Source: an uncultured Caulobacterales bacterium
Lineage (GTDB): Bacteria; Pseudomonadota; Alphaproteobacteria; Caulobacterales; Maricaulaceae
DNA: 11,724 bases
Assembly: GCA_938007945.1 (NCBI GenBank)
Contig: CALLME010000133.1
Coordinates: forward strand, 1 to 11,724
Direction of reading: 5' to 3'
The notes below the pieces were generated by a model. The model saw only the letters and a program-made list of their open reading frames with translations. It ran no database searches and was not told the DNA's origin. Positions 7,108 through 11,724 of this stretch are shown in pieces (within the stretch, counting starts at the first letter, position 1; each line of letters begins with the position of its first letter). A program made the position numbers and the translations under genes.

Positions 7108-8161
7108 AATCACCCTTTCCTGTGCGCAGATGTGAAATCACGGCATGGACATTCTCTATTTTAACATCTGGCGACACACCATGGCCAAGATTGAAAATAT
7201 AAGGCCCTCCCGCCTTTTTTCCGTCCTCTAGCACCGCATTGACCGCACTCTCAAGGACGGCCCCGCCAATACGCAAAGCCAGCGGATCAAGATTACCCTG
7301 CATGGCCCGCCTCTGACCTAGTAAAGTTCGCATCTCAATAAGAGGCGTATCTGTTCCCGCTGCCACGCATTGTGTCTCGACAGTCTCTACATAAGCTCTG
7401 GTATTGAGCCCGGCCGCGCGAGGAAACCCAATAATAGGCACTGTAATACCTGCTGCTCTCACACGCTCTATCATGAGCTGTGTAGGTTTAATCACAAGCC
7501 TCTCAAATAGAGGCGCTGGCATTCCCTGCGCCCAACTTTCGAAAATCTTAAGAACTTGCGCACCTGCTTTTGCCTGACCAACAAGATAATCAGCTGATGA
7601 TATCGCAATCGCGTTTAAAAGATCATCCATCGCCTCTGGATGTTCATAAGCAAAACGAAACGCCGTTTCTTTGGTCGGTGTACCGCGGCCCTCGAGCATA
7701 TACGTCGCAACTGTCCAGGCCCCGCCACAAAATCCAATCAGCGTTTTCTCAGAGGAAAGCTCAGATCTCACCCGTTCAACTGTTTCATAAATAGAACTGA
7801 TGCGATCAGCCGCACCGTCAATAGTGAGTTTGGATATGCCGCTCACGCCAATTGGTTCAAGTATCGGCCCCACGCCTTTTTCAAAGCGGACGTCTCGACC
7901 AAGGCCAATCGGGATAAGCAGGATATCCGCAAATAAAATAGCCGCGTCCATATCATAACGTCTTATGGGTTGTAATGTGACTTCGGCAGCCTTTTTGGGC
8001 GTGAAACAAAAATCAATAAAGCCTTTTGTCGACGCCCGCACCTCTCGGTACTCTGGGAGGTGACGTCCGGCTTGACGCATCATCCAGATAGGCGGGGTCT
8101 CAAGCGTCTCGCCTTTAAGAACTCGTAAAACATTTGGCTGGTTTTGATGTGGGTTATCCAT
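7097..8161 (-). CDS. hemE: Uroporphyrinogen III decarboxylase HemE
   Basis: Cytosolic enzyme of haem synthesis that removes four acetate carboxyls from uroporphyrinogen III to give coproporphyrinogen III. The 354 residues match the family length. Signature 1, PPIWMMRQAGR (23-33), is intact, followed by FADIL with the catalytic Asp79. Signature 2 reads GFCGGAWT (143-150) rather than the commoner GFAGAPWT. Tyr154, Ser209 (FESWAQG), QGNLDP (288-293) and His327 (NLGHGV) are in the expected places. The ATG at 8159-8161 has only weak GAAAG upstream. A DnaA-box-like TTATCCATA (8154-8162) overlaps the start codon. The gene reads away from the AT-rich gap, as hemE does at the Caulobacter origin, and overlaps hemJ by 11 bp, so the two form an operon. 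Confidence 0.98.
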   Translation of the reverse strand: MDNPHQNQPNVLRVLKGETLETPPIWMMRQAGRHLPEYREVRASTKGFIDFCFTPKKAAEVTLQPIRRYDMDAAILFADILLIPIGLGRDVRFEKGVGPILEPIGVSGISKLTIDGAADRISSIYETVERVRSELSSEKTLIGFCGGAWTVATYMLEGRGTPTKETAFRFAYEHPEAMDDLLNAIAISSADYLVGQAKAGAQVLKIFESWAQGMPAPLFERLVIKPTQLMIERVRAAGITVPIIGFPRAAGLNTRAYVETVETQCVAAGTDTPLIEMRTLLGQRRAMQGNLDPLALRIGGAVLESAVNAVLEDGKKAGGPYIFNLGHGVSPDVKIENVHAVISHLRTGKGDYVE

Positions 8162-8162
8162 A
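8154..8162 (+). promoter_or_regulatory. DnaA-box-like sequence TTATCCATA
   Basis: Matches 8 of 9 positions of the DnaA box TTATCCACA. It overlaps the hemE start codon at the left edge of the proposed origin, where bound DnaA could affect hemE expression as well as initiation. One mismatch makes it only a candidate. Confidence 0.4.
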
Positions 8163-8243
8163 GGACGCTTTCAATGTGTGTCGTCCTTCTAAATAATTTT
8201 ATAAAAGAGTGATAGTGATAAGGCCTGTGGTAATGTGCATAAT

Positions 8244-8279
8244 TTAACCCTTTTTTAAGAGAGGTTAACAAAGTCTTAA
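8244..8279. promoter_or_regulatory. Two tandem perfect CtrA boxes (TTAA-N7-TTAA)
   Basis: TTAA-CCCTTTT-TTAA at 8244-8258 and TTAA-CAAAGTC-TTAA at 8265-8279 both match the CtrA consensus exactly. They start 21 bp apart, two helical turns, so both would lie on one face of the DNA. In Caulobacter, CtrA bound at such boxes blocks initiation in swarmer cells and represses a hemE-side promoter. Here a poor leftward promoter (TTGTTA 8266-8271, TTAAAT 8242-8247, 18-bp spacer) would be covered by both boxes. Confidence 0.7.
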
Positions 8280-8344
8280 AATCTTGTTCTTGTTCAATTG
8301 TATAAAAATTAGTAGCGAAATATTGAATAATAAGGATAACTAGA

Positions 8345-8372
8345 CTGACAGCCTTTATATTTGACTTATAAT
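8345..8372 (+). promoter_or_regulatory. Candidate sigma-70 promoter for the ppsR-maf-aroE-coaE cluster
   Basis: CTGACA (8345-8350, 5 of 6 to TTGACA), a 16-bp spacer and a perfect TATAAT (8367-8372). Transcription would start near 8379, giving a leader of about 180 nt before ppsR that includes the ATCCCC/GGGGAT hairpin and an AAGGAGGT sequence. A DnaA-like box begins at 8385, just past the expected start site. The AT-rich setting raises the chance of a false match. Confidence 0.5.
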
Positions 8373-8384
8373 ATAGAATAACTC

Positions 8385-8393
8385 TGTGGAAAA
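8385..8393 (-). promoter_or_regulatory. DnaA box TTTTCCACA
   Basis: Read on the minus strand this is TTTTCCACA, a full match to the relaxed DnaA-box consensus TTWTNCACA. It is the best box in the gap, next to the most AT-rich part, and immediately downstream of the candidate rightward promoter, so DnaA bound here could also affect ppsR transcription. Confidence 0.6.
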
Positions 8394-8409
8394 ACTATGA
8401 TAAAATTTA

Positions 8410-8429
8410 ATCCCCACGATTCAGGGGAT
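8410..8429. repeat. Palindrome ATCCCC-N8-GGGGAT with central GANTC site
   Basis: Perfect 6-bp arms (8410-8415 and 8424-8429) around an 8-base centre containing GATTC (8418-8422), a CcrM methylation site and the only GANTC I find in the gap. Each arm lies within a degenerate DnaA-box-like 9-mer (TAATCCCCA at 8408-8416; TTATCCCCT read leftwards from 8431), facing opposite ways. The TCCCCA core recalls the weak 'W-box' DnaA sites of the Caulobacter origin (from memory). As RNA it could form a hairpin just before AAGGAGGT. Confidence 0.5.
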
Positions 8430-8430
8430 A

Positions 8431-8466
8431 AAGGAGGTCTTTCATTTGATGTGCGTTAAGCTTTGA
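8431..8466 (+). CDS. Possible five-codon leader ORF with a perfect Shine-Dalgarno
   Basis: AAGGAGGT (8431-8438) is fully complementary to the 3' end of 16S rRNA. Ten bases on, ATG at 8449 opens an ORF encoding MCVKL and ending TGA at 8464-8466. It lies in the presumed ppsR leader, about 90 bp before a ppsR start that has no visible ribosome site. It may be a leader peptide, or the GGAGG may be chance. Confidence 0.25.
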   Translation, partial: KEVFHLMCVKL

Positions 8467-8522
8467 AGTTTTAAAAAATCTTTCAGGCTAATTTGTATCA
8501 CATCACTATTTTAATGATGGCG

Positions 8523-8531
8523 TGTGGACAA
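8523..8531 (-). promoter_or_regulatory. DnaA-box-like sequence TTGTCCACA
   Basis: Read on the minus strand it is TTGTCCACA, one mismatch (position 3) from TTWTNCACA, in the same orientation as the box at 8385-8393. It is 28 bp before the ppsR start, at the right edge of the proposed origin. Confidence 0.45.
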
Positions 8532-8558
8532 ATAGAACATCTACCGTAAAACGCACAT

Positions 8559-9401
8559 ATGGCTCGCAACCCAAATATCGCGATATATTTTCACGTGCAT
8601 CTTGTTTCAGACAGTACGGGAGAAACACTTGTGGCGATGATGAAAGCGTCTACGGCGCAATTTGGCAAAGCAACAGCGCTTGAGCATTTACACTCGCTAG
8701 TCAGGTCAGAAGAGCAAATGCGGCGCACATTAGAAGATATTGAAAAGCGTCCTGGTGTCGTGCTTTACACGCTCGTAAATCCAGAACGCCGGCGTATGCT
8801 TGAAGATCATTGCGCGAAACTTAATATACCTGCCATATCAATCCTTGACCCAACACTTGCTATGCTCGGGCGTTATCTTGGCGCGCCAGTGATGCAAGAA
8901 ATTGGTGCGCAGCGTAATTTGGATGCAGATTACTATGATCGTATCGCTGCACTTGATTTTGCTATGGCGCACGATGATGGGCAAAATGTGATAGGTTTGC
9001 GTGAAGCCGATATTATATTGTTGGGCGTGAGCCGGACATCAAAAACACCAACATCAATATATTTAGCTAATCGAGGATTTAGGACGGGAAATATCCCGCT
9101 CGTCCCAACAGCGCCTTGGCCGAAAATTATAGAGAGTTTTGAAAAACCGTTCATTGTAGGCCTTTTCGCCTCGCCGAACCGCATTGTGCAAATCCGACAA
9201 CAGCGATTAGAAAATCTTAACGCAGGCGAAACAGATTATACAGATGAGCAGCGCGTGCGTGAAGAAATGCAGCAAGCCAAACGCATGTTTATTAAGCTTG
9301 GCTATCCCGTAGTAGACGTAACACGCCGCTCGATTGAAGAAACATCTGCGCAAATCATTAATTTGTTTCAAGCGCATAAAGATAAGGTGGGACTGCCGTA
9401 A
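8559..9401 (+). CDS. ppsR: PPSR family kinase/pyrophosphorylase (DUF299)
   Basis: Bifunctional regulator that inactivates PEP synthase or pyruvate phosphate dikinase by ADP-dependent phosphorylation of a Thr and reactivates it by phosphate-dependent dephosphorylation, controlling flow between pyruvate and PEP. The 280 residues are a normal length. Landmarks are FHVHLVSDSTGETL (11-24), DFAMAHDDG (133-141), the P-loop GVSRTSKTPTS (156-166) with IYLANRG (167-173), and the C-terminal VVDVTRRSIEE (251-261). The ATG at 8559 is preceded by an in-frame TAA at 8547-8549, which limits the start, but no Shine-Dalgarno is visible. It is the RP001 homologue flanking the Caulobacter origin. Its stop overlaps the maf start (TAATG), so it heads a coupled cluster. 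The choice between PEP synthase and PPDK as target cannot be made here. Confidence 0.95.
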   Translation: MARNPNIAIYFHVHLVSDSTGETLVAMMKASTAQFGKATALEHLHSLVRSEEQMRRTLEDIEKRPGVVLYTLVNPERRRMLEDHCAKLNIPAISILDPTLAMLGRYLGAPVMQEIGAQRNLDADYYDRIAALDFAMAHDDGQNVIGLREADIILLGVSRTSKTPTSIYLANRGFRTGNIPLVPTAPWPKIIESFEKPFIVGLFASPNRIVQIRQQRLENLNAGETDYTDEQRVREEMQQAKRMFIKLGYPVVDVTRRSIEETSAQIINLFQAHKDKVGLP

Positions 9402-9997
9402 TGAGTGCGCGTATCATACTTGCTTCAGGGAGTTATATCCGTGCACAAATATTACGGGGCGCGGATATTTCGTTTGACGTCATCACCAAGCCAGTGGACG
9501 AGGCGGCGATCAAATCAGCCATGCTCGCAGACGGTGCAAAGATAAGAGATATTGCGGACGCACTTGCTGAGGCTAAATCTTTGCGAGTCTCACGAAAAGA
9601 GTTGGGACTAGTCATTGGCGCGGATCAAATTATGACTATGGACGGTGAGCTTTTTGATAAACCCCCGACCATAGAGGCCGCGCGCCACCGATTACTTGCT
9701 ATGCGGGGAAAAGCACATCATCTAATTGGCGCGATTGTCATTAGTGAAAATGGCAGACCCGTTTGGCGGCATATGTCAAAGGTAACTCTACATGTCAGAG
9801 ACTTTAGTGATGAATGGTTAAACACTTATATTAAATCCGAGGGGGATTTTTTACTAAAGTCTGTCGGGGCTTATCGTTTTGAAGGCCGCGGTGCGCAGCT
9901 CTTTACGAAAGTTGAGGGCGATAGCTATTCAATCATGGGACTATCGCTATTACCGCTGCTTGATTATTTGCGCACGCGCGGAGCTATTTTGTCATGA
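9401..9997 (+). CDS. maf: Maf family nucleotide pyrophosphatase (YceF-like)
   Basis: Cytosolic house-cleaning enzyme of the Maf/HAM1 fold that hydrolyses non-canonical nucleoside triphosphates to monophosphates. The 198 residues are typical. The N-terminal loop reads LASGSYIRAQIL (7-18), keeping Ser11 and Arg14 of the usual SxxR motif but with Tyr-Ile in between. VIGADQI (71-77) carries Asp75, the presumed catalytic base; GADQ rather than GADT is the YceF-type form, whose E. coli member prefers 7-methyl-GTP. SVGAYRFEGRGAQLF (154-168) and VEGDSYSIMGLSLLPLL (171-187) match the alphaproteobacterial subgroup found beside this origin. The start shares one base with the ppsR stop, and the stop overlaps the aroE start (ATGA), so it is translationally coupled on both sides. 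The exact substrate is not proven. Confidence 0.93.
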   Translation: MSARIILASGSYIRAQILRGADISFDVITKPVDEAAIKSAMLADGAKIRDIADALAEAKSLRVSRKELGLVIGADQIMTMDGELFDKPPTIEAARHRLLAMRGKAHHLIGAIVISENGRPVWRHMSKVTLHVRDFSDEWLNTYIKSEGDFLLKSVGAYRFEGRGAQLFTKVEGDSYSIMGLSLLPLLDYLRTRGAILS

Positions 9998-10851
9998 ATC
10001 AACCTACAAATAGACCGCTTCCAAAAATGGCGGGCGTCTGCGGGTGGCCTATTCACCATTCGCTCTCGCCCATATTGCACAGCTTTTGGCTCAGAAAGAT
10101 GGGGATAGGAGGGGCCTATGTCCCCTTTGCAGTGCGCCCAGATGAAGCGGTTTACGCTTTTCGGTCATTAAAACGGACCTCTATTTCAGGCGTGAATGTG
10201 ACATTTCCGCTTAAGCAACTCGCTTATCGGGCGGCGGATGTCGCGACGGCAGACGCGCAAAAACTGGGTGTGTCAAACTGTCTTTATAAGCGAGACGGCA
10301 AACTCATTGCCCATAATACGGATATGGAAGGTTTTGCCGCGCCACTTCTCAAAATTATGAGCCCGAGTCAAATAGCAACAACGCCGGCCATTGTTTACGG
10401 CACAGGCGGGGCGTCACGTGCCATTATTGGCGCGCTTCTCGCGCTTGGATGTCCAGAGATAAGGCTTTGTGGTCGTACAGATATTCGCGCTGAAGCGGTG
10501 GTCAAAGATGTCGGCGTCCCTAGCCTTTATGCTGTGCCGTGGACAGGGCGGTCTGAGGCGATGTCGGGGGCGGGCTTGATTGTCAATGCCAGCGCGGCAG
10601 GGATGAAAGGCAATTCTAAACTTGATATTGATCTTTCCTATGCTGACGATAACGCCGTTGTTTACGATTTGATTTACACGCCACTTGAAACGCCCCTCAT
10701 TAAAGATGCGCGCGCACGCGCGCTGCAAACATTAGGCGGGTTGTCCATGTTAATAGAACAAGCGCGTCCCTCATTCCGATTATTTTATGGCCAGACACCG
10801 CCCGCTGAATTTGATCCCAAAGAGCTCCTCATTAAAGAATTAAATACATGA
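9994..10851 (+). CDS. aroE: Shikimate dehydrogenase (NADP+)
   Basis: Fourth enzyme of the shikimate route, reducing 3-dehydroshikimate to shikimate with NADPH; cytosolic. The 285 residues match AroE. The substrate domain has SLSPILHS (23-30), NVTFPLK (68-74) with catalytic Lys74, and HNTDMEGF (107-114) with Asp110. The Rossmann part has YGTGGASRAI (135-144), CGRT (159-162) where NRT is usual, and NASAAGM (198-204). The C-terminal GGLSMLIEQARPSFRLFYG (248-266) is the family's closing motif, with Phe-Tyr in place of the common Trp. CGRT instead of NRT could slightly alter the NADP-phosphate pocket, but Arg and Thr are kept. The start overlaps maf (ATGA) and the stop overlaps coaE (ATGA). Confidence 0.96.
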   Translation: MNQPTNRPLPKMAGVCGWPIHHSLSPILHSFWLRKMGIGGAYVPFAVRPDEAVYAFRSLKRTSISGVNVTFPLKQLAYRAADVATADAQKLGVSNCLYKRDGKLIAHNTDMEGFAAPLLKIMSPSQIATTPAIVYGTGGASRAIIGALLALGCPEIRLCGRTDIRAEAVVKDVGVPSLYAVPWTGRSEAMSGAGLIVNASAAGMKGNSKLDIDLSYADDNAVVYDLIYTPLETPLIKDARARALQTLGGLSMLIEQARPSFRLFYGQTPPAEFDPKELLIKELNT

Positions 10852-11438
10852 TTACCCTCGGGCTGACAGGCTCAATTGGGATGGGCAAGACAACCACCGC
10901 TCAAATGTTTGAGGAACAAGGCTGCCCTGTTTTTGACGCTGACGCGGCTGTGCACCGTCTTTACGACAAAGACGGAAAAGCCGTGCCGCTGATTCGGGCT
11001 GTCTTTCCTGACGCGATCAAAGACGGAGCTATAGACCGTGCGGTTCTCGGTCAGCATATGCGCAAAGATCCACTGAATTTAAAAGTGCTTGAGAGCTTTA
11101 TTCATCCCATGGTCGGGGAGTTGCGTGCGGCGTTTTTTGAACAGGCTAAAGCAGACGGTGCTGATATCGTTATTATGGATGTCCCGTTATTATTTGAAAC
11201 AGGCGGCGACGCCTATGTTGATAAGGTGGTTGTCGTGACGGCACCAGTGGAGGTTCAGCGAACCCGTGTTATGGCGCGCCCCGGCATGAGTGAAGAATTA
11301 TTTCGATCGCTTCTGTCTCGCCAAATGCCAGATGCGGAGAAACGCAAGCGCGCGGATTACGTTATTTTTACCGACAAAGGCCTTCCTTTTGCGCGCGAAC
11401 AGGTGCAAAAAATCATCACGGATCTACGTAAATCTTGA
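10848..11438 (+). CDS. coaE: Dephospho-CoA kinase
   Basis: Catalyses the last step of coenzyme A synthesis, ATP-dependent phosphorylation of the 3'-hydroxyl of dephospho-CoA; cytosolic P-loop kinase. The 196 residues are typical. The P-loop GLTGSIGMGKT (5-15) is followed by the substrate motif DADAAVHRLY (30-39), ESFIHPMV (82-89), MDVPLLFETGGD (110-121), the lid-type VTAPVEVQRTRVMARPGMSEE (130-150) and RADYVIFTDKGL (168-179). The ATG overlaps the aroE stop by 4 bp (ATGA). dnaQ begins 17 bp after the stop, so cotranscription into dnaQ is likely; the same coaE-dnaQ order is common in alphaproteobacteria. Confidence 0.97.
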   Translation: MITLGLTGSIGMGKTTTAQMFEEQGCPVFDADAAVHRLYDKDGKAVPLIRAVFPDAIKDGAIDRAVLGQHMRKDPLNLKVLESFIHPMVGELRAAFFEQAKADGADIVIMDVPLLFETGGDAYVDKVVVVTAPVEVQRTRVMARPGMSEELFRSLLSRQMPDAEKRKRADYVIFTDKGLPFAREQVQKIITDLRKS

Positions 11439-11455
11439 GGTGAAATAGTTTATCA

Positions 11456-11724
11456 ATGCGCGCTGATGGCAATATTAGAGAGATTGTTTTTGATACGGAA
11501 ACCACGGGTTTTGACGCACTCGGTGCAGATCGTATCACAGAAATTGGCGCGATTGAAATCATTGACTTTATGCCAACGGGGCGCAGTTTTCATGCCTATC
11601 TCGACCCGCAAAGAGAAGTTCCTGACAAAGTTGTTGAAATTACGGGACTAACAACTGAATTCCTGCGGGGAAAACCTTTGTTCAAAGATGTTGCGCGGGA
11701 TTTTTTAGAGTTTGTCGGCGATAG
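11456..11724 (+). CDS. dnaQ: DNA polymerase III epsilon subunit (3'-5' exonuclease), N-terminal part
   Basis: Proofreading subunit of the replicative polymerase; the first 89 codons are present and the gene leaves the right edge. The exonuclease I motif is IVFDTETTGFD (10-20), with the metal-binding Asp13 and Glu15, followed by ADRITEIGAIEI (24-35), then HAYLDPQREVP and VEITGLT, all characteristic of DnaQ epsilon. The start is ATG at 11456, with GAGGTGA (11437-11443) as a somewhat distant ribosome site overlapping the coaE stop. The exonuclease II and III motifs and the polymerase-binding tail are outside the window. RNase T or other DEDD exonucleases are alternatives in principle, but the coaE neighbour and the N-terminal wording favour DnaQ. 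Confidence 0.93.
   Translation, partial: MRADGNIREIVFDTETTGFDALGADRITEIGAIEIIDFMPTGRSFHAYLDPQREVPDKVVEITGLTTEFLRGKPLFKDVARDFLEFVGD

Larger units (their letters stand above)
8162..8558. other. oriC: Probable chromosomal replication origin (oriC, Cori-like)
   Basis: A 397-bp gap with no convincing gene, about 31% G+C by hand count (about 26% over 8281-8400), between hemE (-) and the DUF299/PPSR gene (+). The Caulobacter crescentus origin lies between the same two genes, and the same cluster was proposed for Rickettsia. It holds two perfect CtrA boxes, DnaA-box-like sequences at 8385-8393 and 8523-8531 (a third at its left edge, 8154-8162), an ATCCCC palindrome with a central GANTC, and an AT-rich stretch at 8281-8380 that could be the unwinding element. 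Genes on both sides read outwards. No dnaA gene is present, as usual for this group. Confidence 0.8.

Noticed and set aside
8514..8549. Eleven-codon ORF (starting Met-Met-Ala-Cys) in frame with and just before ppsR
   Set aside because: No ribosome site, and it ends in TAA nine bases before the ppsR ATG. It merely fixes the ppsR start.
8587..8602. parS-like sequence around TTTCACGTG near the origin
   Set aside because: About 11 of 16 positions match the parS palindrome, the right half is degenerate, and it sits in conserved ppsR coding sequence.
11466..11651. Plus-strand open frame of 61 codons
   Set aside because: It is out of frame with dnaQ, whose partial translation from 11456 carries the DTETTG exonuclease motif.

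Overview
The window looks like chromosomal DNA of an alphaproteobacterium of the Caulobacter/Maricaulis/Hyphomonas kind. The main evidence is gene order: rho, hemJ and hemE read leftwards, an AT-rich gap follows, and then a PPSR-family kinase/pyrophosphorylase (DUF299, the 'RP001' gene of Caulobacter work), maf, aroE, coaE and dnaQ read rightwards. The gap also carries CtrA-type TTAA-N7-TTAA boxes. Coding DNA is roughly half G+C by eye, lower than in Caulobacter itself. I cannot name a genus.

Left part (1-5219), accessory and envelope genes: the N-terminal 201 codons of a CPA1-type cation:proton antiporter (-, cut by the window edge); an unrecognised 173-aa cytosolic protein (-); a 364-aa lipoprotein rich in Pro, Gln, Ser and Tyr (+); a 662-aa porin with a Pro/Tyr/Ser/Ala-rich N-terminal extension (-), whose stop codon overlaps the lipoprotein's stop tail to tail; and a DUF3576 lipoprotein (+). 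The divergent gap 4459-4700 holds a CtrA-like site and two inverted repeats. A strong bidirectional terminator lies at 5178-5216.

Middle part (5239-8161): rho, hemJ and hemE all read leftwards, with hemE and hemJ overlapping. HemE makes coproporphyrinogen III and HemJ oxidises protoporphyrinogen IX, so these are two steps of haem synthesis. Rho is the transcription terminator.

Region 8162-8558 is the chief item of interest. It is about 31% G+C by hand count and sits between hemE and the DUF299 gene, the same place as the Caulobacter crescentus origin Cori. It has two perfect tandem CtrA boxes 21 bp apart, DnaA-box-like sequences, an ATCCCC/GGGGAT palindrome enclosing the gap's only GANTC site, and a plausible sigma-70 promoter facing right. 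I read it as the chromosomal replication origin. The housekeeping genes on both sides point away from it, as expected for leading-strand co-orientation.

Right part (8559-11724): a tightly coupled cluster, ppsR-maf-aroE-coaE with 1-4 bp overlaps, followed 17 bp later by dnaQ, which runs off the right edge. It joins central carbon control, a nucleotide-hygiene enzyme, shikimate synthesis, the last step of CoA synthesis and the proofreading subunit of DNA polymerase III. No tRNA, rRNA, insertion sequence or CRISPR array was seen.
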